From positions 62,001 to 126,000 of the forward strand of contig JAQBOM010000021.1 of assembly GCA_028288025.1 (NCBI GenBank): a stretch of DNA of 64,000 nt. Direction: 5' to 3'. Positions 29,099 to 36,838 of the stretch are shown here, piece by piece. The DNA comes from Mucilaginibacter sp. GTDB lineage: Bacteria; Bacteroidota; Bacteroidia; Sphingobacteriales; Sphingobacteriaceae. Numbering within the stretch: position 1 is the stretch's first letter; each line of letters begins with the position of its first letter. The notes beneath the pieces are model-generated. The model was not told the DNA's origin. It ran no database searches and was given only the letters and a program-made list of their open reading frames with translations. The position numbers and the translations under genes were made by a program.

Positions 29099-29935
29099 AT
29101 GTCGATACTTGTTTTTACTATAATTTTGCTTTGCGGCTCCTATTTTGCCGGGTTATTGGGGTCGTTAACCGGCCTTGGCGGCGGAGTGGTAATTATACCA
29201 CTGCTTACCTTGCTGCTTAACGTTGACATCCATTATGCTATCGGTGCATCACTTGTTTCGGTGATCGCCACCTCATCGGGTTCAGCTGCGGCATACGTTA
29301 AGGAAGGGATAACCAACATGCGCCTCGGCATGTTTTTAGAAATTGCTACCACAGCCGGCGCAATGTGCGGCGCAATAATAGCAGTTTACATTCCCACCCA
29401 TTATATAGCCATATTGTTCGGCGTCATTTTAATCTGTTCAGCCCTGTTATCCCTTCGAAAAAAAGCGGAACACATCACGCATCAAAAAAGCTACCTGGCC
29501 GAAAAATTAAAGCTAAGCGGCAGTTATCCTACAAACACCGGCACTGTCGAGTATGGCATAAGCCGGGTAGGCGGCGGTTTTTTTATGATGCTTTTTGCCG
29601 GCGCTATATCCGGGTTGTTGGGAATAGGGTCTGGGGCGCTAAAAGTGGTGGCGATGGATACCATCATGCGTATACCTTTTAAGGTTTCAACCACCACCAG
29701 CAATTTTATGATAGGCGTTACGGCTTCGGCAAGCGCGGTGGTGTATTTGCAAAGAGGCTATATAAGCCCGGGGTTAGTAATGCCCGTTGTAATAGGCGTA
29801 TTATTGGGAGCGTTAACCGGATCAAAAATATTGGTGCATACTACCTCTTCAGGATGGCTGCGATGGGTTTTTGCGATCGTTGTAACATTCCTGGCAAGCC
29901 AGATGATATATAATGGGATTACAGGGAGAATTTGA
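29099..29935 (+). CDS. TauE/SafE-family sulfite/organosulfonate exporter
   Basis: 278 residues, about 8 helices. The family signature LGSLTGLGGGVVIIPLLTL in helix 1-2 is repeated in the second half as GLLGIGSGALKVVAMD, the internal duplication expected of TauE/SafE (4TM repeat) transporters. The substrate may be sulfite, sulfoacetate or another anion. The DUF1634 gene follows on the same strand after 182 bases with a repeat array; a TauE-DUF1634 arrangement is common in other bacteria and suggests a joint complex. Confidence 0.85.
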   Translation: MSILVFTIILLCGSYFAGLLGSLTGLGGGVVIIPLLTLLLNVDIHYAIGASLVSVIATSSGSAAAYVKEGITNMRLGMFLEIATTAGAMCGAIIAVYIPTHYIAILFGVILICSALLSLRKKAEHITHQKSYLAEKLKLSGSYPTNTGTVEYGISRVGGGFFMMLFAGAISGLLGIGSGALKVVAMDTIMRIPFKVSTTTSNFMIGVTASASAVVYLQRGYISPGLVMPVVIGVLLGALTGSKILVHTTSSGWLRWVFAIVVTFLASQMIYNGITGRI

Positions 29936-29986
29936 GACGGGCTAATGTTCATAGCAAAAATAAATCAGATGTATCATTTTGTGAGA

Positions 29987-30032
29987 GATACACGTGATAC
30001 AGATGATACACGTGATACAGTATGATACACGT
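29987..30032. repeat. 9-base-phased tandem repeat (GATACACGT)
   Basis: GATACACGT, GATACAGAT, GATACACGT, GATACAGTAT, GATACACGT follow one another at 29987-30032. It lies between the TauE and DUF1634 genes. ACGT is itself palindromic so the array could form several short hairpins or bind a dimeric protein. Confidence 0.75.
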
Positions 30033-30117
30033 TAGTTTAAGGACAGCTGCAAGCCGACATATACGATCACCACTTTAAGTAAACGACATTGAATTATAGC
30101 CCGTTAACTATCAATAA

Positions 30118-30498
30118 ATGAAAAAATTCAAAGATACCGATATGCAACTGCTGCTGGGCCGGGTGCTTCGCGCCGGAACAATAACTTCTGTTAGTATCGT
30201 TTTTTTTGGCGGTGTAATTTATCTTCACAGGCACGGGCATTTCATGGCCGATTACAAAATATTTACCGGCACGCCGGCTTTCCTGCATCAAACCGGGAGC
30301 CTTTTTGAAGGGGTAATGGCTTTACGGGGCCAGGCCATCATTCAAATTGGCATTTTACTATTGATCGCAACCCCAATATTGCGGGTAATATTTTCGGCCA
30401 TTGGCTTTGTGCTTGAAAAAGACTACCTGTACGTGGGCATCAGCCTGCTGGTATTACTTATTATTTTCATGAGTATGTTGGGTGGGCATACCGGCTAA
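30118..30498 (+). CDS. DUF1634 domain membrane protein
   Basis: 126 residues with three hydrophobic segments at about 20-40 (GTITSVSIVFFGGVIYL), 75-95 (IIQIGILLLIATPILRVIFS) and 103-122. The opening DxxMQLLLGRVLRAGTITS block and the LIATPILRVI segment fit DUF1634. Proteins of this family are commonly found next to TauE/SafE exporters, as here, and may be an accessory membrane subunit. No catalytic residues are visible. Confidence 0.85.
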   Translation: MKKFKDTDMQLLLGRVLRAGTITSVSIVFFGGVIYLHRHGHFMADYKIFTGTPAFLHQTGSLFEGVMALRGQAIIQIGILLLIATPILRVIFSAIGFVLEKDYLYVGISLLVLLIIFMSMLGGHTG

Positions 30499-30507
30499 AG
30501 GCATAAT

Positions 30508-32946
30508 TTAATTTGAAGATTTGGTTCTCTTCTGCTCCTCTTCGTTCCCGGTACTATGAATTGAAGCTTCTTTTACAGAGGATCTTCCAAAGCGATAGGT
30601 AAAGGTAAGCCGTGCCACCTGGCTTTCTTTTTTATCCATTATCGAGATATTCAAATTCTGATAATTTACCTGGCTCCTGTCGCGCAGCGTATTAAAAATA
30701 TCTGCGCCACTCAGTTTTAAACTGGCCCGTTTGTTAAATAACTGCTTGCTTAAGCCTGCATCCACACGATAGTTTGTTTTAAACTGGCTTATACCATAAA
30801 AATTAGGTGACTCGTATTTACCTGAAAGCTCGGCAGACAATGTATTGCTGATTATAAACTGCTGGGTACTTGAAAAGTTGATATCCGGAGTGCCCTTGTT
30901 TAGGTTACCGTTAACCGGATACGCTACATAACGCTGATAAGCGGCATCAATTGAAAAATTACCGTTCCACCAGCTGGTAAATCGTACCGGCGCAAAAAAC
31001 TTTATCCCATAGTTATAGATAGTACCCAGATTCTTCCGTATGGTAATGTTTACCTTTGAAGCATCATTTTGCTCAAAAAAATTAAGATCATAAGCATTGT
31101 GCAAAATTTGGCTGTACAGCGTAAAAAGGAAAGTTTTTTTATAATTATATGATAATTCGATATTGTCGGAATATTGGGGCTTTAAATATGGATTCCCCGA
31201 CCGGTAATCGTACGGGTCAATATAGTATAAAAAGGGGTTGATATCTTCATAAACCGGTCTCGCAATCGCCCTGTTATAACTGATTGAAAATTCATTCTTA
31301 TCATCATATTTATAAGTGAGCAGCACCTGCGGAAAAAAATCAAGGTAGCTATTGTTTACAACCTGGCCGGTAGTTATCGAGTTGCCTTTCGCCGTGGTTT
31401 GTTCAGCGCGCAAGGCAGTTGTCAGATCAAACTTCCGGAACTTATTTTCATAGTTAATGTAAGCGGCATTAACATTTTCGGTATATAAAAAGCGATTACT
31501 GAACCGGGGGTCATTCTGATACTGGCCATTTACCAGCGGACCAAACATCAGGTCGTTATTGCTGGTTACATAACTGTATTTGATACCAGTCTCCAGTTTT
31601 GATGTTTTTGAAAGCGGATCTGTAAAATCAACCTTTGACAACCAGATTTTAATATTGGACGGAGATAAGTTTTGCAATAATTGCAGCGGTCTGTATTGAC
31701 TTCCTGAAGCATTAAAAAAATCATTTGTTATGTACTCCGATGATGAACGTTTATAAGTAGTATAGTTCAGATCAGCCGAAAGCGCTTTCCCCCGCCCGTC
31801 CAGCTTCCCGTTATAGTTAAGATTATAGTTTACCCGGGTAACATGCCTGTTAAGATCTGAATTTGCCGTAACGGTTGAGTCCGGCACGGATTGGTTGAAT
31901 ATTTTTAGATTGTTGTTCTTCACAAAATTATCATCCGCAACAGAGCCGTTTATTAAGAATCCTATTGTGTTGTTGGCTGAAATAAAATAGTCTGTACCCA
32001 GGCTAAATGTGTTCGTATAATCTTTTTGTACATTATTGTAATCGGTATTATAATTACTTAAAACATTATTGTAATTAATGACCCGGTTTGTAACAATATT
32101 TCTAAATGACTTATTAAAGGAATAATTATAGTTCCCGAAAATATTGAACTGCCTGGTGCGGTCGTTAAAAATTATCCCTGCGCTTTCTTTTTCATATTTC
32201 CCATAACCTACCGACCCGGTAACTGTTCCATTGGCGCCCGCGTTTGCACCCTTCTTTAAAAAAATATTTATAATCCCGCCGCTTGATGCATCGTATTTAG
32301 CCGACCCGCTGGTAACCAGCTCAATCCGTTCAATGGTGCTGGCGGGTATACCCTTTAACACTTCAGCCAGATCCTCCCCTGCCAAATTGGTGGGCTTACC
32401 GTCAATCAAAACCAATGCGCTTTGCCTGCCTATTATGCTGATATTATTGTTGTTATCTACCCGCACATTAGGCGCCTGCCTCAATATTTCGTAAGCCGAG
32501 CTGCCGGCCGCCGTGATCATGCTTTGGACATTCACGATCATTTTCCCGGGCGTTACCTCAATTGCAGGCCGGGTGCCGAATACGGTTACGCCGTTTAATT
32601 GTTTCGGAGAAAGGCTTAGTGTAATATCCGGAATATTAACGGTTTGCCCCCTGTTAACCTGATAAGGGCCGTAATATGATTTGGTGTAGCCGATAACCGT
32701 TACCAGTACAAGATATTTGTCCGGCGGTATGCCGGTTAACCTGAATACACCCGTTTTTTCGGTAATAACTGACCTAACAACTGACGAATCACCGCTCCTC
32801 AACAAAATTATTGTTGCCGCGGCCGCGGGCGAATGATCCTGGAACAACACTTTTCCCTGTACTGCCGCCGTCGGTGATTGCGCATAGGAGCTACCATAAA
32901 AACCAGCCAGGAACGCTGAGAGCAAGCACCCGATAACAACCTTCAT
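30508..32946 (-). CDS. TonB-receptor-like outer-membrane beta-barrel protein
   Basis: 812 residues: signal peptide to about 22, a carboxypeptidase-regulatory-like domain (about 28-115, AAVQGKVLFQDHSPAAAATI), a plug domain (about 120-230) with SAYEILRQAPNVRVDNNNNI and LVLIDGKPTNLAGEDL, and a C-terminal barrel of many amphipathic strands ending in LTFTYRFG followed by a charged tail. It matches the outer-membrane beta-barrel family used in Bacteroidota for uptake or export of unknown ligands. It has no SusD neighbour, so it is not a SusCD glycan pair. A region of about 275 bases separates it from the divergent HipA-like gene. Confidence 0.88.
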   Translation of the reverse strand: MKVVIGCLLSAFLAGFYGSSYAQSPTAAVQGKVLFQDHSPAAAATIILLRSGDSSVVRSVITEKTGVFRLTGIPPDKYLVLVTVIGYTKSYYGPYQVNRGQTVNIPDITLSLSPKQLNGVTVFGTRPAIEVTPGKMIVNVQSMITAAGSSAYEILRQAPNVRVDNNNNISIIGRQSALVLIDGKPTNLAGEDLAEVLKGIPASTIERIELVTSGSAKYDASSGGIINIFLKKGANAGANGTVTGSVGYGKYEKESAGIIFNDRTRQFNIFGNYNYSFNKSFRNIVTNRVINYNNVLSNYNTDYNNVQKDYTNTFSLGTDYFISANNTIGFLINGSVADDNFVKNNNLKIFNQSVPDSTVTANSDLNRHVTRVNYNLNYNGKLDGRGKALSADLNYTTYKRSSSEYITNDFFNASGSQYRPLQLLQNLSPSNIKIWLSKVDFTDPLSKTSKLETGIKYSYVTSNNDLMFGPLVNGQYQNDPRFSNRFLYTENVNAAYINYENKFRKFDLTTALRAEQTTAKGNSITTGQVVNNSYLDFFPQVLLTYKYDDKNEFSISYNRAIARPVYEDINPFLYYIDPYDYRSGNPYLKPQYSDNIELSYNYKKTFLFTLYSQILHNAYDLNFFEQNDASKVNITIRKNLGTIYNYGIKFFAPVRFTSWWNGNFSIDAAYQRYVAYPVNGNLNKGTPDINFSSTQQFIISNTLSAELSGKYESPNFYGISQFKTNYRVDAGLSKQLFNKRASLKLSGADIFNTLRDRSQVNYQNLNISIMDKKESQVARLTFTYRFGRSSVKEASIHSTGNEEEQKRTKSSN

Positions 32947-33224
32947 TAATATATATTGTAGAAATTTTCTATATCTTATCCTTTAATTAAAACACGCTCC
33001 CAATATAGCAACAATAATTAACCGAATAAACCAGAAGGGCTTAACGAATATATAATAATTTAAATTACTTATATAAAAATATTATAAATCATTGACAAAA
33101 TTGCCTTATTGGTCTAAAAAATTCACCTTTTCGATAAAGCTTTTACTGCTAATTTACACAATTCATTTATATATTGCAGGCAAATTAAAGGCTTTTTTTG
33201 GTGAATATCTAAGCGAACGTGACT

Positions 33225-34022
33225 ATGGCTAACAAGGAACTGGAAATACGAACCGTTAACGTTACGCGGTATGTTACGCCATTGCGGGAAGGAGGTTCGC
33301 TGCCCGCAATTGCCGAGGCCGACGACGGTTTTTTATATGTACTTAAATTTCGGGGCGCCGGTCAGGGTGCAAGGGCGCTTATTGCCGAGCTGATAGGCGG
33401 CGAAATTGCCCGGGCAGTCGGATTAAAAGTGCCGGAGATTGTTTTCGCCAGCCTGGATGAAGCTTTCGGCCGCACCGAGCCGGATGAAGAGATACAGGAC
33501 CTGTTAAAGGCCAGTACTGGGCTTAACCTCGCCCTTCATTATCTTTCAGGCGCTATAACTTTCGACCCGGCTATTACCAAACCCGACCCAATACTCGCGT
33601 CAAAAATCGTTTGGCTCGATTGCCTGCTCACCAATGTGGACCGTACGCCCCGCAATACCAATATGCTTATCTGGCACAAAGAATTATGGCTTATTGACCA
33701 TGGGGCCGCATTATATTTCCATCATTCGTGGCACAACTGGATGGAGCAGGCCAAACGGCCCTTTGTACAGGTTAAAGACCATGTGTTGCTGCCGCATGCT
33801 ACTGAACTGGAGTTGGTTGATGCACAATTGCGTCTCGTTTTGACCGCAGAGCGCATCCGTTCAATTGTCGGCCTGGTGCCGGACGAATGGCTGGCCGGCG
33901 AAAAAACATTCAAAACAATTGAAGAACACCGGCAGGCTTACATCGACTTTTTACTATCACGAATTGAAAATTCAGCTATTTTTATAAAAGAAGCACAACA
34001 TGCAGCAGAAACACTTGTTTGA
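33225..34022 (+). CDS. HipA-like kinase (short form, no HipB neighbour)
   Basis: 265 residues from ATG 33225. Kinase-like features: an ATP-binding lysine in LYVLKFRGAG (Lys41), the catalytic loop CLLTNVDRTPRNTNML (137-146, with Asp139 and Asn144/Asn146 in the positions expected for a HipA-type loop) and a metal-binding Asp158 in LWLIDHGAAL. Classical HipA phosphorylates glutamyl-tRNA synthetase and has a HipB DNA-binding partner; neither the usual HipA N-domain nor a HipB gene is present. The next gene, a DUF3037 protein, overlaps by 23 bases. This two-gene arrangement recurs widely and has no published function that I know of. Confidence 0.78.
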   Translation: MANKELEIRTVNVTRYVTPLREGGSLPAIAEADDGFLYVLKFRGAGQGARALIAELIGGEIARAVGLKVPEIVFASLDEAFGRTEPDEEIQDLLKASTGLNLALHYLSGAITFDPAITKPDPILASKIVWLDCLLTNVDRTPRNTNMLIWHKELWLIDHGAALYFHHSWHNWMEQAKRPFVQVKDHVLLPHATELELVDAQLRLVLTAERIRSIVGLVPDEWLAGEKTFKTIEEHRQAYIDFLLSRIENSAIFIKEAQHAAETLV

Positions 34023-34383
34023 ATATGCCGTTATCCGCGTTGTGCCGAAAGTGGAACGCGAAGAATTCCTGAATATAGGTGTGATCCTGTATTGCGCAAA
34101 ACAGCAGTTTTTGCAAACCAGGTATTTGCTGGATCAGCCACGTCTTGCCGCATTTTCAGCTGAGTTAGATATGGTTGAGTTGAAAGAGCATCTCTGCTCA
34201 TTCGAACGGATATGTAAAGGTGATACAGCCGCCGGACCGATAGGCAAGCTGGATATCGCTTCACGATTTCGCTGGCTCACAGCCGCCCGCAGCACGGTTT
34301 TGCAAACATCAAAAGTACACCCCGGCATGACCGAAAGTGCATTGGAAACGCTTGATCGTTTGTTTGCACAGCTTGTTGTTTAA
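34000..34383 (+). CDS. DUF3037 domain protein, partner of the HipA-like kinase
   Basis: 127 residues starting inside the kinase gene. The opening FEYAVIRVVPKVEREEFLNIGVILYC (residues 7-32) is the DUF3037 hallmark: a beta-hairpin with Arg and Pro and a NIGVILY strand. The middle SFERICKGDTAAGPIGKLD and FRWLTAARSTVLQTSKVHPG blocks are also conserved in the family. There are no obvious catalytic residues. The overlap predicts coupled translation and a complex or shared pathway with the kinase; it could be a substrate or neutraliser. Confidence 0.8.
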   Translation: MQQKHLFEYAVIRVVPKVEREEFLNIGVILYCAKQQFLQTRYLLDQPRLAAFSAELDMVELKEHLCSFERICKGDTAAGPIGKLDIASRFRWLTAARSTVLQTSKVHPGMTESALETLDRLFAQLVV

Positions 34384-34445
34384 CAAGGGTGTCGGAATTC
34401 TCAATAAACTCCGACCCGTTCATGATCTTAACAAATATAATTTAC

Positions 34446-34503
34446 GGTGGCGCACTGCGCCAACTGCGCCAACTGCGACAAAAAGTGCGACACCTTGCGA
34501 CAG
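34446..34503. repeat. 9-base-phased tandem repeat (CTGCGCCAA)
   Basis: CTGCGCCAA, CTGCGCCAA, CTGCGACAA run from 34455 to 34481, followed by two looser TGCGACA copies up to 34503, and preceded by GGTGGCGCA. It lies in the space between the convergent DUF3037 gene and the 34569 gene. Confidence 0.7.
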
Positions 34504-34568
34504 CCCAATAAATTAGTAAAGCAGCAGGCTGCATATCAATACTCAATACAGATATAACGGGCATACAC

Positions 34569-34955
34569 TCAGCCGCCTTTCTTCCGGGCTTCTTCTATCT
34601 CTGCTTCAATCCGTTCCTTTCTGAGGTCGACACGTATCAGCCCGAACAAACTCATATATACATTGGCCACAAATACCAAAGCGAAGCCGCCGATAAGGTA
34701 CCCGCGCCAGTCATCGAGCAATAATTTATACCCGGTAATAATCAGCATAATGGCTGTTATATAATGGCTGAAACAGTACTCGCAGGTAAACAGGTAGAAA
34801 AATTTACGGCTTGCCATTGTTTTAGCCTTATGACTGCATTTAACACAATATTCGCGCGGCTCTTTGAATATCTCCTCGTGGGTCACGGTCCATGCGATAC
34901 AAGCTATCGGTATGGCCAAAATAAATAACCAGGCAATTTGGCTGCTTAATTCCAT
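34569..34955 (-). CDS. Membrane protein with two CxxC pairs (128 aa)
   Basis: From ATG 34955 the protein has an N-terminal helix (ELSSQIAWLFILAIPIACIAW), a short soluble stretch with CVKCSHK and a second pair in FTCEYCFSHYITAI, then two more helices and a charged C-terminal tail (LRKERIEAEIEEARKKGG). The four Cys could bind zinc or form disulfides. I recall similar TCEYC/CPYC-helix arrangements in DUF1360-like proteins but would not assign it. It is downstream of nothing obvious on its strand. Confidence 0.6.
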   Translation of the reverse strand: MELSSQIAWLFILAIPIACIAWTVTHEEIFKEPREYCVKCSHKAKTMASRKFFYLFTCEYCFSHYITAIMLIITGYKLLLDDWRGYLIGGFALVFVANVYMSLFGLIRVDLRKERIEAEIEEARKKGG

Positions 34956-35066
34956 AACAACCAAATACGTAATGTGTTAAAAAAGTTTTGTTTTTATAAG
35001 AATGTGGCTGCGATAGGATAAAATTAACGAAGGTAAAACGAGTTTAATGATACCTTACCCGCCCAA

Positions 35067-35087
35067 ATGACTTTTGACTTCTGACTT
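35067..35087. repeat. Heptad-phased array (TGACTTN)
   Basis: Three 7-base units with GACTT at 35069, 35076 and 35083, directly after the stop of the broken MEVHHHP gene. The same motif is found at 37659-37696. Confidence 0.6.
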
Positions 35088-35813
35088 TTATTCCAAATCA
35101 TATTCCTTATGTAACTCGGCTAAAACATCTTCAGCGGTTTTCATTTGCCGGGCATATTCGGTCATCGAACGCAACCGCTCGATCTTCACAACAACAATAT
35201 AATTGATCGTCTGTCTCGTACTCTGTTTGCTTCGGTCGGTGTAATACAATTCGTGCGAAATATGGTGCAAAAAATAGGTATCAAAAACAACCTCGCTATT
35301 GAAATTTTTTATAGCGAAGGGCATCACCTAGTCAACTATAAATTTCAGGTCGATGTTTTCGCGTTTGACGGTTTTTTTCGCCTGCACATCGTAGCTGTTC
35401 ATCAGGGTCACCAGCTTTTGATCAAAATATCTTAACGATCCCGATGATTTGATTTGCTCGTAAGTGCCTGCAGAAGGCTCAAAAGGCGCCACGTTGCTGG
35501 CGACCGATACCTGCTTGTACAGCACAGTATCCTTTTGTTTTTCGGCTGAGAAATGAAGCATATTCAGTGCGCTGTCTAAAGTTGCCAGCTTATGCTTACT
35601 AAAGCGCACAGCCGTGTGCAGTGCCGCTGTATCCTTTTTAATATCGTCAAAATACGAACGGGCAAACTCTGCCGCACGTTTATGCTCCGAAATATTCTCC
35701 CGTATATTTTCGGCAACGAAGCCCATCATTACGGCCAGGAATATCATTAAGCCTTCAAGAACATATTCTTTCAGGCCTTTTTTCTCTAATTCGGGGTGGT
35801 GATGTACTTCCAT
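35088..35813 (-). pseudogene. MEVHHHP-family membrane protein, copy 7, interrupted by in-frame TAG
   Basis: From ATG 35813 the frame codes for 161 residues (MEVHHHPELEKKGLKEYVLE...), reaches TAG at 35330-35328 and continues in the same frame for 79 codons to the usual C-terminus VLAELHKEYDLE. The joined length (241) equals that of the intact paralogues (248-265), and the middle motif YEQIKSSGSLRYF is before the stop while the C-terminal EYDLE is after it. So this is one gene with one nonsense codon, not two genes. It is the last of the array in transcription order. A truncated product would keep the membrane helix. Confidence 0.8.
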
Positions 35814-35943
35814 TTTTGATTTCGGATGTCGGATTTTCAATTTTTCGCGGTTGTTTGTTTTTATTGTGCTCAAGAGGGCTTCGCCGTTTCGGATTTATTT
35901 TTTTGACTTTACTGACTTTCGGACTTTTCCGACTTTCCGGACT
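35814..35943. repeat. Array spacer type A, copy 1
   Basis: Starts at the ATG of the copy-7 gene and reaches into the 3' end of the next gene. Order on the plus strand: heptads with TGTCGGA, then TTTTTCGCGGTTGTTTG, then GTGCTCAAGAGGGCTTCGCC, then TTATTTTTTTGAC and a run of CGGACTTTTCC-like units. It differs from the spacer at 36707 at only a few positions over its first ~95 bases. Confidence 0.85.
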
Positions 35944-36706
35944 CCTCAAAATGGTATTTCTCGTTGATTAATTTGAGCAGCCCCGCGGCTTCATTTTTCG
36001 CTTTGTTTAACCGGGTCATATATCCCCAGTTGCGGGCATTGATATTGACTACGCTGTTGGCCAGTTGGTTAAGTTTAACCGGATCTTTTTCAAAAAGGGG
36101 CATATCATACATAAATGAACTTCGCATAACGTCTTTATCTGGGTTCGTTTGCATATTCTTATTAACCTGCCTGTTAAAATCGGTATAATCACACATCGCA
36201 TCTTCAAGCGCATATAGCGTGTTATAGGCTTTGTTAACGTCATTCAAATCCTCTTTATAATTGCCTTCAATAAATGTTTCGTACTCCATTATTTTTTGAG
36301 CGACACCCTGATTTTCGATCAGCCTTAAGTTGCCCGAACTTTTTAATTGCTGGATGATCGTTAATGCTGGCCAGTAGGTTACGCCGTATTCGTTAACCGG
36401 CGTATTCCACTTACCCAGCAACGTAAATTTATACGCAGCCGGATAACGGGCATTATTATACAGCGAATCTAAAAGTGGCCGTAAATAAAATACTTTATGA
36501 AGCGAACTGGTATACATCGCTGTATCACTTTTCAACTCGGCAGATAAGGCGCGCAGGTAATCCTTTTCTTTCGACCCGTCCGACAGATGGTCACGCGCAC
36601 TTTCGGCAAAATAGCCCATCGTAACAGCTAAAAATATCATTAAACCTTCCAGCAAATATTCTTTCAGGCCTTTTCTTTCTACTTCTGGGTGGTGGTGTAC
36701 TTCCAT
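35909..36706 (-). CDS. MEVHHHP-family single-pass membrane protein, copy 6 (265 aa)
   Basis: ATG 36706 is chosen because all seven copies share MEVHHHP here and the upstream frame is repeat DNA. Residues 1-15 are His-rich (HHHPEVERKGLKEY), 17-35 form a membrane helix (LEGLMIFLAVTMGYFAES), and the rest is helical and extracytoplasmic by the positive-inside rule. The family motif IQQLKSSGNLRLIE is at about 122-135 and the C-terminal LLKLINEKYHFEE is kept. The last ten residues (SGKSEKSESQ) are encoded by the adjacent repeat. I do not know a named family; the layout recalls DUF6090-type proteins (N-terminal helix, then an LxSGxLxxI motif). The function is unknown. Confidence 0.8.
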   Translation of the reverse strand: MEVHHHPEVERKGLKEYLLEGLMIFLAVTMGYFAESARDHLSDGSKEKDYLRALSAELKSDTAMYTSSLHKVFYLRPLLDSLYNNARYPAAYKFTLLGKWNTPVNEYGVTYWPALTIIQQLKSSGNLRLIENQGVAQKIMEYETFIEGNYKEDLNDVNKAYNTLYALEDAMCDYTDFNRQVNKNMQTNPDKDVMRSSFMYDMPLFEKDPVKLNQLANSVVNINARNWGYMTRLNKAKNEAAGLLKLINEKYHFEESGKSEKSESQ

Positions 36707-36838
36707 TTTTGATTTTGGATGTCGGATTTTCAATTTTTCGCGGTTGTTTGTTTTTTATTGTGCTCAAGAGGGCTTCGCCGTTTCGGATTTATTTTTTTGA
36801 CATTATTGACTTTCGGACTTTCCGGACTTTTCCGACTC
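36707..36838. repeat. Array spacer type A, copy 2
   Basis: Near-identical to the spacer at 35814 (first ~95 bases: one substitution and one extra T seen by eye). Contains GTGCTCAAGAGGGCTTCGCC and, at its right end, CGGACTTTCCGG units that code for the last residues of copy 5 (SEKSGKSESQ). Confidence 0.85.

Noticed and set aside
32947-33224. An RNA gene or riboswitch in the divergent gap before the HipA-like gene
   Set aside because: The stretch is A+T-rich with no stable stem or known riboswitch core that I could recognise; it is simply a divergent promoter region.
9228-35330. Genome-wide recoding of TAG as a sense codon
   Set aside because: Several sound genes end in TAG (22185, 23569, 41354), so the two in-frame TAGs are better explained as separate nonsense mutations.
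35328-35873. N-terminal extensions of the MEVHHHP genes (for example 20-46 more codons upstream of MEVHHHP)
   Set aside because: The extensions are translated spacer repeats and differ between copies, whereas MEVHHHP is common to all seven, so MEVHHHP is taken as the start.
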